Origin: Telmatactis stephensoni
Lineage: Eukaryota; Cnidaria; Anthozoa; Actiniaria; Isophelliidae
Direction: 5' to 3'
NCBI GenBank assembly: GCA_029948255.1
Contig: JALIZF010001911.1
Span: 682,001 to 746,000, forward strand
Length of the DNA stretch: 64,000 nucleotides
Of the stretch, positions 33,804-45,800 are shown in pieces (positions within the stretch are counted from its first letter, which is position 1; every line of letters begins with the position of its first letter). The position numbers were made by a program, and so were the translations under genes. The notes under the pieces were generated by a model. That model ran no database searches, was not told the DNA's origin, and was given only the letters and a program-made list of their open reading frames with translations.

Positions 33804-34409
33804 TTAAGGTATCAGGAGGGGTTGGTGTGACAAAAATTTCCAAAATATGTTTTTTTCTTTTATTGGGAAGAATGCATTATCATCTTTGATATTAGCTAAA
33901 AAAGTTGATTTCGATTTTTTAATCGCGATAAATTAATGAAAGTAAAAATCGTGACCCAAACTCTTCCGGAAACTTATTGTCATCAGTTAATTAGCAATCT
34001 GTCATCGGCATGAGGTTGCCTGGACATGAAGCCCTCGTGGTTTACTTCACAGTATCGATACAACAAACTCAATTCAAGCAATGGCCTGATGAATTCAAGA
34101 AGATTCCAGCGTAAGGGAACTTTGTGCCAGCTCAAAAAGCTACTAATTGAACTTTCCGAGAATGGAGCCCAATTGGATGAACAATTACAAACTATAGTAT
34201 CTTGTACGTTCTGTTGACCTCTGCCACGATTGACTGTAAAACTCTCATATGACTATGCAATAATGGCTAGGAACTTTGAGAATGACCAGGTAGGATGACA
34301 ACGCACTGACAGATCTCAGGTGTTTTGTAAACACCCCTGTGGCTTTCTGGCCCGAATGAATAAACGCGTTTATCTGGCGTTTTTGAAATAGGAAAAAAAC
34401 TGCTTTTAA

Positions 34410-34518
34410 AGCGCTCTAATTACTCGTGCCCAGGCCTTTAGGCCGGGAACGAGTTATAAACTGCAAATTTTTACTCGTGCCCAGGCCTTTAGGCCGGGAA
34501 CGAGTTATAAACTGCAAA
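34410..34518 (+). repeat. Two direct copies of a ~55-bp hairpin unit
   Basis: Each unit reads ACTCGTGCCCAGGCCTTTAG then GCCGGGAACGAG, an imperfect palindrome, followed by TTATAAACTGCAAAT. Confidence 0.75.
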
Positions 34519-35264
34519 TGTTTTTTTTTTTCCTCTGTTCGTCCTGAGGAACTTCTGATTGGTTAAGAACGTACAAACAATGCCCTTCATTCATCACCTT
34601 TGAGCGAACGCAAGCCAGGAACTTTAGGAATGCAAGATGGCCGACTACAAAGAAAATAGCTTTCAGAGACAGGCTTTTCCTGCAGTAGAACAATGTAATT
34701 TGGAGCTTTTAACTCGAGATATACCTATATACTTATAAGAGCTTCAGAATGGGCTGTTATTTTGAGCTTCATCTCCAATACTTTGACCAAATATCGAACT
34801 CTAAATGGAGTACTTGAAAGCCGAGGCCCTCGCGATAACGATTATTTCCTATGAGCTGGAAACTGACTACGAATTTCTCATCCTACATGTTGCTAAACGA
34901 ACATACATAGAAGCAAGTCAATTGTATTCCTCATTCAAGCATTCAAGAGATCAGTTGAGAGGTTTTTGTACTGAAATTTAATTTAATATCGGAATGGCAT
35001 GAAACTAGATTCCATTGACCTTGTATTTCGCGTTTGGTCACGTAACGTCTTTTATTCATATATAAAACATCGGAAACATGAACGAAAAAATACACGATTT
35101 GTTATTGTGTCAAATATACCGTTGTAGAAGTCTTTACAGCAAACAATTGAGATATATAGTCAAATAAGAAGTTGAATAAACTGGTATATTTTTACATGTT
35201 GGAGATATTTTTAAATATCTCCAACATGAATGAGGAATATAATTGACTTGCTTCTATGTATTAA

Positions 35265-35515
35265 AATACCCATGCATGATAATAGAAAGACAAAGGCAAA
35301 CACTAGTTGTTGACAGACAAACTGACTAATCAAGATATTTTTTTAGTTTGAGTTAGCCGATTCAAAAAAGGTCATTATGTTACGGTTAGCTATTTCCCGG
35401 AATGGTGAAGAATGCGTGAAACGGCTCGGGGAAGAGTACGAACGGAGCCGGTCATTGGAGCCTCTCTTAAAAAGGGCTCCAGGGGCACGAGTGAACGCAC
35501 GTGTGCGTCTAGTTT
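35265..35515 (+). repeat. Dispersed ~240-bp repeat, full copy
   Basis: It starts CCCATGCATGATAATAG and ends at GTGCGTCTAGTTT. Related to 7681-7915 (minus) and the deleted copy 21165-21245. It lies inside the TTAA transposon. Confidence 0.7.
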
Positions 35516-36000
35516 CCTTGTAATTAAACGGTTTGATTTCAAATTTTCCACAATTATCAATCAAAGCATGAACGAAAAAACGGTGCCAGCGATTTTTGTT
35601 TTTCGTCTTCGTTGTTGAGATATTGTTTGGTTTGTACACTTGTACGTCATAAATTCGAACATCGATATTTAAGACTCAAAAGCGGCTGATCTAAAGCAGT
35701 AAGAATAAATCCCAGACACCGTTTTTGAGATTAACGTATTAAGAGTCTGCTAACGTGTTTTTTTATTGCCGAGACGACAATCCTGACAGATTCGGACTTT
35801 TCAAATGAAGCACGTTCAAAACGCGCATAAGTTGCAATATCTTTTTAGGATTTTTAAATATAAAAATTTTGAATTAATTTTCAAAAACTACATTTATTCA
35901 GTTTCATAAAAATATATACTTTTACTGAAATATTTTACAAAGCTAGCGCGTAGTTTCAGTTCGCGCGAGTAGAGGTCCCCAACCCCTCCTGATACCTTAA

Positions 36001-36344
36001 ATAGTGACCTTGCTTTTCCGATTGAAAGATTTGATCCTCATGAATTTCAAATTTCCCGCTTGGCCAAGTCTGTTTATAGCCGTTCTGAACTATTTAATTT
36101 ACGACACAACTCACTGCATTATTCCCCCTCCTGTCTGTCAACTACACTCAAAGAGCTTGGTATTTTTCGTTTCAGAGGCAAACGTGGTGGTAAAAAGTCG
36201 GTCACCAATTATCAAAGGTCACCTACTGACATAGTGGCCCGCAAATCGCCGGTTAAACATGATCTCAGAAAGATAATAAACATTGTTTTCGGATCAATAT
36301 TGATTGACCGGGAACTCCGCGAAGACACCTCGGTGAAAATTTGA
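36001..36344 (+). pseudogene. LINE-D continuation (after the 2A-like motif)
   Basis: The frame includes SVYSRSELFNLRHN, TLKELGIFRFRGKRGGKKS and a basic stretch, the kind of sequence that follows the NPGP motif in LINE ORFs of cnidarians and molluscs. It is in frame with the segment ending at 33803 once the transposon and one TTAA are removed. It stops at 36344, and no endonuclease follows, so LINE-D is 3'-truncated here. Confidence 0.65.
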
Positions 36345-37379
36345 ATAATCCGCTCTAACCTAAAAGGAAAAAATTATTTTACGATAAAAATTGATAGAAA
36401 TAGTTTCTATAGATCGATTTCACGTGACGTCATTTTCTATCTGGTTTATTTGATAATTGACTCAGGCTTTGCCCTCGTCAACTAGCTATCCGCTGATAGC
36501 AAAATTGACCTTGTAGTCTAATTAGAACCACCAAGCACTTCTAGTCAACAAAATAAATTGAAGCTAGGCATTCCTGCCAGTCCTGTACACAGAGTACCAA
36601 TGAAGTGATCAAAACATGACACAACTGCATGTCATTGATTTGTTTTATATGTTTTTTTGTTTTGTGTGTTTGTTTGTTTGTTTGTTTGTTTTTATGAAAT
36701 TTCCAGGCGTTCTTCTATTAATACTGGTTTTGTTGAGTTGGGAGACGTGCTGCTGCTAAATAATAGCTGCTAGTCAGTTCTAGGCTAGTAGAATGCAAGA
36801 TCAGAGGTGAATTATAAGTCAGCATTACATGATAAAAAATGCAAAAAAATCGAAAAATGAATTCGAAGGTAGGCCATTGGGTGGGCCATAGAGTACACCA
36901 TGGCCCTACCCAGCAAACAACATTCAAATTGGCCTCATTCAAATGTGCTTTAAAAACACCCCAAATCATCAAAACAAAAACAAAACAAACAAAAAACAAA
37001 AAACACACACACACACACACACACACACTCAAAAAGCTTCATTAACTATCTGACATGTCTTTTATTTCTGAACATTTACTTTTTAGGTTTAGGGGGAAGA
37101 GATTTTCTCAGAGATGATTTTCAAACCCCTCTAACATTGCTTTAGAAACAAAGAGTTCGGTTACACAGGAAACCTAATACACTGAATCTACTTTCAATGT
37201 GACAATGTTTCTAAATCTAAATCTACATAAGATACGGGATATATAAATTACAAGTTAGAGCTGGTCAGGAGTTAAATTAGTCATTATTAAAGCACAATGA
37301 TTGGGAAAAGTCCACCATTAACACTTCTTAACCCCTCCCCCTCTCCAAAAAAAAAGGGAAGGGGGGGGGAGTTATAGCA
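36345..37379. other. Non-coding with microsatellites
   Basis: (GTTT)n lies at about 36665-36692 and (CA)n at about 37002-37028. No exon recognised. Confidence 0.5.
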
Positions 37380-37388
37380 TGATAAAAT

Positions 37389-39125
37389 GGCATATTGTAA
37401 AACATGGACTGGACTGGACTGGACTGGACTGGACCGAAAATCTGTAAAACATGGACTGGACTGAGAAAATCTGTAAAATATGGACTGGACTGAAAAAAAA
37501 ATCTGTAAAACATGGACTGGACTGAGAAAAAAAATCTGTAAAACATGGACTGGACGGAGAAAAAATCTGTAAAACATGGACTGGACTGAAAACAAAAATC
37601 TGTAAAACATGGACTGGACTGAGAAAAATCTGTAAAACATAGACTTGACCGAAAACAATCTGTAAAACATGGACTTGACCGAAAAAATATGAAAAATTAA
37701 CTTCACTAAATTCGATTCTACTTAACCGAAGTAACGATTTAGGACATGCAAAATTCTAGAAAAAGGTATACTAAGCACTCTGGTCGTCATACTTTTTATT
37801 ATTTGCAGTTAAACTTGTCCAAATGCTTAGATTTGCGAGTCTAAATGTGATCTATGATTGAGCAAGAGTCAGACCAACAGGAATTTCCTTTTGGTCAAGG
37901 GTCGAGGGTCCACAGTCGAGGGTCCATAGTAGAGGATCAACAAAAACTACCAAATTTTATGTCTTCGCGTTACTTGTACACATTACTAAATTTGATTTAG
38001 GAAAATAAATAATCACAAATGGATTGTCTTGGAAATTTGATAATCTCGTCAAATACCTGAACAGCGGGACAGGAAATGCCTGCCCAGCTCAGTTTGTCAG
38101 ATTATATGAGTGCCAGAGGATTTAGACAAACGTTCTACCGATTTATATTTTTCTCGTCACTTTTTGGAGCTTCAATTGGCATATTTTAACTATCTTGGAT
38201 ACTTTTAATCATTTCCACTCCACTTACTTTATTTGGTTGAGCTAGTAGTTTAGATGCATGTCGCAGTATGAACTGATGCAGCTCTCAGTAAAATATAAAT
38301 TTTTCTTTGTGTCGAAACACTATCTCTGGATGAGTGCAGCGAGTTCTATGGCGCGATCCCCGGGCGCGATCCATCGAGGACTTTCAAAATCATATTAATA
38401 ATCGCCAAATTTATCAACTCCTTTTCTCAAACTGGGATCAGAAAAAATTACAGAAATTGAAAACATTTAAGTTGACGAAAAACGCGAACAGAAACTGTTA
38501 CTAACGTACTCATGGAGGTCCCGGAGTACAGAGCACGAGTCTCAGTTGTTTCTAAAAAGTTTTGATTTTATTAAAAACCATTCTCTGTTTGGTTGTTTGC
38601 TTTTAAGCTTTAACTTTTTATACAGGTTTGTAGTAGACCTAACGAAATGGCTTTATCTTTAGAATAAAACATACTCAGATGCAAATAAAACCATCACCAA
38701 TCGGTTTCGCTGATACAGCTAAGAAGTTATAATTTTACTCTTCATGTGATTTTTACAAATATGCTTTAAAACAAAAGCTGAATTAGAATCGAATTTAGTG
38801 AAGTTCATGTTAATTTTTCATATTTTTTCGGCCAAGTCCATGTCATTTACAGATTCTTTCGGTCAAGTCCATGTTTTACAGATTTTTCTCAGTCCAGTCC
38901 ATGTTTTACAGATTTTTTTTTCAGTCCAGTCCATGTTTTACAGATTTTTTTTTCAGTCCAGTCCATATTTTACAGATTTTCTCAGTCCAGTCCATGTTTT
39001 ACAGATTTTCTCAGTCCAGTCCATGTTTTACAGATTTTCTCAGTCCAGTCCATGTTTTACAGATTTTCGGTCCAGTCCAGTCCAGTCCAGTCCAGTCCAG
39101 TCCAGTCCATGTTTTACAATATGCC
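37389..39125. mobile_element. Fold-back element with tandem-repeat arms, 9-bp target duplication
   Basis: The ends GGCATATTGTAAAACATGGA are inverted, and both sides carry TGATAAAAT (37380-37388 and 39126-39134). Each arm is an array of ~27-30-bp units (ATCTGTAAAACATGGACTGG), about 9-10 per side (37400-37690 and 38830-39118), with GGACT pentamer runs near the tips. The centre (37720-38780) is unrelated DNA with no transposase. A 9-bp duplication suggests Mutator-like mobilisation, which is inference. Confidence 0.85.
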
Positions 39126-39134
39126 TGATAAAAT

Positions 39135-39575
39135 CGTTTTACACCCCGGCCTCCTCTTCAAAAAACCCTCAGATAAATACCACATTGATTTCTTATTCTT
39201 AGTAATAGAACTAGTGGCTGATAATTATTGGAAAATCATTAAAAATATTTGCATTAGAAAAGATTCTTTCACATGAGTCTCAATATCACAAGCAACTTCC
39301 ACTCCATTATACTGACTAGAAATATTATTGTAAACAGCAAATACATTGTTGCAGTTTGACTTAGCTGGCTCTTTCTTGCACGTTCCCACCTTCCAAATTC
39401 ATCCACAGTTAGCATATACTATGATTTACGTTTATAGAAAATACTTTAGCTATTACATAAATATTTTTATTTGCACATTATGTTACGGAATTAATGCAAT
39501 GTTTTATAGTGGAATTTTTCAAAAATGTCTTGGACTAACAATGTAATAATTATTAATATTATTTTACAAACACAG
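39135..39575. other. Upstream of first detected receptor exon
   Basis: AT-rich, no exon recognised. The signal-peptide exon of the receptor was not found here. Confidence 0.4.
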
Positions 39576-39854
39576 AAACGCCAACCTTCACAGTACGTCC
39601 AAATCCAACAACAACTATCAGTGAAGACTCAGACTTGAGTATCAGCTGTACAGCGGTTGGTCCACCAACACCCAATGTCACGTGGGCACAAGTACAAGGT
39701 GTTACCAAGGTTACTATAGTCCATGGTGTTGGTAGTGCTACACTAAGTATACCAAACATTGAAAAAGACAAGAATGGGACAGTATATCAGTGTCAGGCAG
39801 CCAACAACCCAAACCAGAGTCCAGTTACTACACAAACAGTGGTCATTGTACATT
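39576..39854 (+). CDS. Receptor 1 exon a: Ig domain 1
   Basis: Acceptor CACAG and donor GTAAGT; 279 bp, phase 1-1. Ig hallmarks: SISCTAVG (first Cys), VTWAQ (Trp) and GTVYQCQAANN (Tyr-x-Cys). Ends VVIVH. Confidence 0.9.
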
Positions 39855-42800
39855 GTAAGTATTATAACTTCCTCACCATATACCACTTAAAGAGCAAATA
39901 TTTGTCACGTGTTTCCTGTGTAATGTACTTATAGCAGGGTTTCTGATAGTGTGCCAAAAAATATAAAAAAGTGCAGAAATTTCAGACACATATTATGCAT
40001 TAATAAAAGCCCTCTATAAGGGCATGTAGTTATTGGTAGTCAAACATATAGTATTCACAATCATCACCATGTTTAATTTACTATCATAGATTTTTTAGTG
40101 TTATGGCCTAACTTTTACATTTGCATTAACATATGATCACTCTCAGTACATATGGATAACTGGTCTTAGTATTTGAACCAGTCATATACTGTATCAGTCC
40201 CTTCCATTGCATTTGACTTTTTGAAAAAAACAGAATAAACAATAAGACAGTCTACTTATAACCAGTATGTGTACAATTTTTTCACAGGTTAAATATAATC
40301 ACTCCACTAATGTATAGACAGTAATATCTATACCATTGTATATATAATGTATAAAACTTGATAAAATGTTAAACATATCCAATCAACTTGCATAAATAAC
40401 AAGCATATATTAACAAACATGAATTGTTTATTCACACTGATTGTTATAGCATTAGTATTATTTTTACATTTATTTAGGAATGTCTTGGTAACACGAAAAT
40501 CATGAACAAAAATATTAGGAGAAAAACATTTGTCAATAGTACAGTATGTTTTGGAAGTCCATTAATCTAATTCAGTTACCGTAATCTCAAATGAGTAATT
40601 AAGCTTAAATAAACTAATAATAACTCAATTCATTTTGGTCGATCATTTTGGGTTTGTCGAGAGACCAAAAATAGGCAGAAAAATATAAATAGCCTCTGAC
40701 AATCTGAAGTGGTTTTAAAAATATTGTAATGACTCGGAATCCAATGACAAATGATCGAGATTAACTTGTAAGGCTTCGAGTCAGCTTTTCTGTCAAGAAA
40801 TCCGGCTCAATTTCACTGACTCAAATATACAACAAAGCCAAATAACGTCGAGAATACCAAAGACCTTTCCAAAGAAATCCAAAGCGAAAGTAAAGACATA
40901 AATGCAAATGAAATCCACACAAGATTTTATACATAAAGTGACATATATAGCAGCAGAGCTCAATCTTTGTAAAACTTTCTCGCTCAAAATCTTTTGCAAA
41001 CCACCCCAAATCCTGAACGATTCCTTAAAAACAAAATCCTAACACGTTATAGAACACTCAAATTCCAGTCCAATAACAGAAAAACGATGCGAATTGTTAA
41101 AAAATAAGGAACAAACATCGTTTACTTACCAAGTTCAAGTTGTCAAGCCGTCGAGAAAATGGAGACAAGCGTGACCTGCACTGTAGCTCGAGTTCGTAAT
41201 TTGTTCGTCGAAGTCTCGTAGACATTCCATAACCCCCCCAAAAACACAAATTTATTGAAAAATGCCTTACTTTTCACCCTAGGGGGGACTCCCATATATT
41301 GGTGGGCGGGGATGATCGTCGTATCTTTTAGGGGTCAAAATCAGGGATCTGGTATCTTTTAGGGTGTATTAAAGGTTTTGGGGCCTCCAAAGTCTAAGCT
41401 GGTATCTTTTAGGGTATCTTTTTAAGAGAATAACATATCCCCGCCCATTTTTGATGGGCTTTTCACTCAAATGGTAATATTAAACCAGATATAAAATCAA
41501 AGTGAAATAAAAACTTTGGTAAAATATGTCAAGAGGTCAACGACATATTTCCGTTCTCAGTTCGTAAAAGCCGAACGCTTCACGGAAAGTAACTGACTGA
41601 CTTACACACTCGATGACATAGTCAGTGGTTATGGCTTACAGCCAATAACCACAAAAATTGCCAATTGTGCAGAAAATATGTCAGAGTTATTATATGTAAT
41701 AATTGAAGGGCACATACACGAACACTTACCTGATTGCTTTTTACCTACAGTAGGTTAATTTTTTTTCAGGTAGGTTTATTTTATTTATTTTTTCTCACAA
41801 ATCCAATTGGTAGAAAATTGTACCTTGTACCTAAAGGTTTGGTTCAGGGTTAATATCAGGGACTATTTTGTGTTTTTGGATCATCATTCAGGGTTACTAT
41901 TAGAATTAAGTATGTACAGTTATAATTCAATGATAAGTTGAATGTTTCAGAGGTCTAGGATTCAATTCTCTGTGTGGGAGGTAAGAAAGTAAAAAAAAAT
42001 AGCTAATTGATTTAGGTAGACAGAAAGACAACAGGTAGATTTTAAAGAAAGAATTAGTGGGCAATGTCAAAAAGGGGGGAGAAGAGATAGAAAAATGCTA
42101 GTCAGAGGAGTTGAGTGGGATTCCTTTTTATCTAGAAATGCTGTAAAACCCAAAATTAATGTCGAGTACAAATTACCCTTAGCTAGGTTAAATTCAATTC
42201 AACCTATATAAAAAAACAGAAGACCTGAAATCAAACCATAACATTGCCAACCAAGTTGCATTTCATGTGAAAAATGAGGAACATGCAGAAAACCAACTCA
42301 CTCAGGATTTGGAAGATGTGGATTTTACTGTCAGTAGGTTACAGATCAGCATCTGCACATCCTATCAGAATCCTTGTTATAATGTACATATGTATTTATG
42401 TATAATTGTCAGTTCGGTTTACCTGGTTTTAACAGTGTTAATCTGGACAACATTTATCTCATCCCATGAATTTTAGTCATTCTATAGGCCCATACAGGGA
42501 CTTAGACTCATACATCATTCCAGTGTATAGGCCCAACAGTGTTAATCTGGACAACATTTATCTCATCCCATGAATTTTAGTCATTCTATAGGCCCATACA
42601 GGGACTTAGACTCATACATCATTCTATAGGCCCAACAGTGTTAATCTGGACAACATTTATCTCATCCCATGAATTTTAGTCATTCTATATAGGCCCATGC
42701 ATTCTATACATTTTGTGTGCATCCAGTCTGCATTATACACCTATTTATAGTAAAGCTTCTCATAGGCCTGCTTGACAAAAGGTTATACACATACTCAAAA

Positions 42801-45800
42801 CCAATCGTAGAGGTCAAACTAGTAGGTGGCTGCCCAAGGTATAATAGGTGATCGTGACCAGTAATAACTTGTAGGGCCTGTAATAGGTTAAATAACGAGT
42901 CACCAAGAAGTGAAGATCAAGGCAGCAGTATAGCACTGGTAGCCTACTTCTGTTGAAACTGCTGAGACAAGCAGCTGTGGAAATGAAAATTCAAACTTAC
43001 CCTTATATTCAGTGTGCATGTAGGATTCCTAGGGGGATGAATTATTCATGGCCTAGACTGTTAGCACGTTGTTTTTCCATGGTAGTGGCAGCTGACTATA
43101 TCAGCTGCATACTCATGTTTTGAACCACAATTTCAATCTCAGGGAGAAAAAATACAGTGATCTGCTTCTCTGGCACATTTAATCATGTTGCTTAAAACTC
43201 CACAACTTAGTAGCAAATACAGCAGACTGTCTGTTTCTGTTGCACATTTAATCCTCTACAAAGATCTACCGAAGTTTGTTTGTGAAAGAGTCTGTCTTTC
43301 TCTAATTTGCCCTTGTGGCCATCTTGTCGCACAGCAAAATAGGCCAAACTGTTTTAATTTGTGATCTCCAACCTAATAAAAGAACTAAAAATTATATTAT
43401 ATAAGTTTTCAAATGGTGTAAAATCTTTTCTGGGGAAATATGTATTTTTTCTAGGAATCCCCAATGAATTTTTGACTACATTTTCAAAAAATGATATTTT
43501 TGACAGTTTTTGCAGTTCATGTTGGGTCCCAAAAAACCTATTTAGAAAGAGTTTCCTCTTTCAATGTAAATACAATAAGTAGTAGTTTTACTGAAGAAGG
43601 CCCGTAGGCCGAAACGTTTAATAAAGTCTTTCGACCAGCAAGTGGTTCGCTTGATGTCATCCTTCTAATTCCATTTATCAACTTGCTTGTGTCATCATCG
43701 TGCTGAATCATTTCTGATCCCACTCGCTAGTGACTTGGTTGTTGGTGACCCAACTTTTCTTAGTTCTACAGTATATATATAAGGCTTTTTCAGTCGATAG
43801 GAATAACCTCTTAAAGGTTAAAACTAAATCTAGGCATAGTAATGTTATACCTTTTGTCACAGATTTTAATGCTAATTTGCCTAATATTACTGAAATTTTG
43901 AAGAGAAATTTATATTTATTAGAATCAACGGAACAACTTAATAATATTTTTTCTAGCAAAATAATAAATACAGCTTATAGGAGACCCAAGAATTTGAAAG
44001 AAATTTTAGCTCCTTCTAAATTAAGAGAAAATGTAGAAACAAGTTCATACAACGGCACTAATAGTAATAACGTAGGTTGTTTTAAATGTAATGGTCGTTG
44101 TGATTTGTGTACGAACTACTCAGTAGAATCTGCTACTAAATTTACTAGTTTTGCTACTAAAAGGTTTTATCTTATTAAGCAAGAATTAAGAGGGGATGTT
44201 TTTCAAGTTCGAGCAGTGAACGACAAAAACTCCCGAGTTGAAGAATAGCTGTTGTACAGAATTAAAATCATTTCTGTCAGAAAGTTTAAGTTGTTTGTAA
44301 ATAGTTTTGGCCGATTAAAGTTGAATCAAAGTGTTAATCCAAAACGAAAATTTGGATTGAAAATGAGGTTTAGGCCTTCATTTGCTCATTTTCTGTATGT
44401 TTTCTTTATATTCAGCTTGAAAAAGCTTAATCCCAACACAAATTCAAGAAAAAGTCTTTGTACAATTCAAAAATTTGTTTTAAACAGGTATTTTATCTTG
44501 GTACATCAGTTTTTAACCGGTAGAAAAAGGATTTGAGTGTTAATCCAGAAGGAAAATTTGGATTAAAACTCGCACGAAGGTCTAGTTTTTGGCGCTTTTC
44601 GCCATTATTGCTCGTCATTGAAAAAAATCTCCTCTTAAATTGTAGGTCTAAAAATGTAATATATTTAGTTTCTTGTAATAAGTGCCGGCTTCAATATGTT
44701 GGTTCAACTAAAAATGAATTCAAGGTAAGATTTAGGAATCACAAGTCGGCTATGTTAGCTAACAGAAATACTTGTGAAGTAGCTATTCATTTTAATAGTA
44801 CACCACATAATTTAACCGATTTTAGCTTTTTAATTTAGTTATTGAATCCTTGAATAATTTAGAGAATGTAGAGCGCGATCTGCTTAAAAGAGAAGCTTGC
44901 TGGTGTACTCAGTTATTTACTTTCCAGCCATTTGGTCTTAATAAGCGTTTAGAATCAAATTCTAGTAATAGGATTAGTTATGGTTAAATTCTTATTAATT
45001 ATTTTTTTCTTTCTATTTTTATCCGTTTTAGTTATTTTTGCATTTTTTCCCCTCGTTTGAAAAAACAAATGTAATGGTCTTGTTTGGCTTCATCAGATGC
45101 CCTGATGAAGGCTTTTATAATAAAGCCGAAAATTTGGTAGTGTAAACAAAATCCAGTTTATTGTGTTTTATGTTAATATTTCTGGAGACTACACTATTGT
45201 GGGAAGTACTTGGACGTTTATATATACATATATATATACACCAAATCCCTAAAACTTTGATATTTTTGTGATATATATACATATATATTTTCTATTGTCT
45301 CTAATACGGCAGCCATTTTGTTTTCAAGGAGAGATAATTATATATATATATATATAATATCACATTATCAAACCTTGTAAAATATAGGTTGACATGAGGC
45401 CTAAATTGTAATTTTGCCAGTGTTTACAACATGGATGTAACTGTTTGGCTTTTGCTGCATTCTCCACATTCTTGATTCATCTTCAGATCAATCTTTAGCA
45501 GAATGTAATGGCTTGTACACAATCAACAATCACCCTACATATTAATATCTACAGACTACTGAGTCAGTCTAATATAAGAGTATAAACTGCACTTGAAGAT
45601 GCTTTTCATCAACTTTGATTAATGAAGTATTCTCCCTTTGTAATTAAATCATAACTGTATCTTGACTAATGGGGTGCCATTGTCACTTTAATGCAAAATA
45701 ATATTTGCAGACAAAAACATTTTTACTATTAATAACTGTTCAATTCATTCAACCACAGAGACATTGTCCATTTCTTATTGTGTTCCTCATCTTTTGATTG

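Larger units (their letters stand above)
29493..34340 (+). repeat. Tandem duplication, unit 2 (about 4848 bp)
   Basis: The direct copy of 24617-29492 starts at the fusion CACCCCTG|TGTCTCTGAG. A two-base (TG) overlap is shared at the breakpoints. It ends where ACACCCCTGTG continues into GGCTTTCTGG, the unduplicated continuation of the TTAA element. Confidence 0.95.
33808..35996 (+). mobile_element. TTAA-class DNA transposon (piggyBac- or Kolobok-like), 2189 bp
   Basis: The 18-bp perfect terminal inverted repeats GGTATCAGGAGGGGTTGG are flanked on both sides by TTAA (33804-33807 and 35997-36000). It has no transposase frame, so it is non-autonomous. It interrupts LINE-D exactly: dropping it plus one TTAA restores the LINE frame. 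Inside it sits a copy of the dispersed ~240-bp repeat, so it has itself been a target. TTAA duplication is typical of piggyBac and Kolobok; the ends alone do not decide between them. Confidence 0.85.
43590..45170 (+). mobile_element. Penelope-like retroelement (fragment)
   Basis: This carries the C-terminal RT/linker part and a GIY-YIG endonuclease, the hallmark pair of Penelope-like elements. It is preceded and followed by CTGANGA..GAAA motifs (43591-43614 and 45102-45131) like the hammerhead-type ends known in this group. The RT catalytic part is missing (5'-truncated), a 445-bp MITE splits the ORF, and a frameshift near 44835 shifts the endonuclease C-terminus. It is dead. Confidence 0.8.

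Noticed and set aside
37287..39202. Frames with repeated SPVHVLQIF / QSSPCFTDF
   Set aside because: Translation of the fold-back arm arrays.
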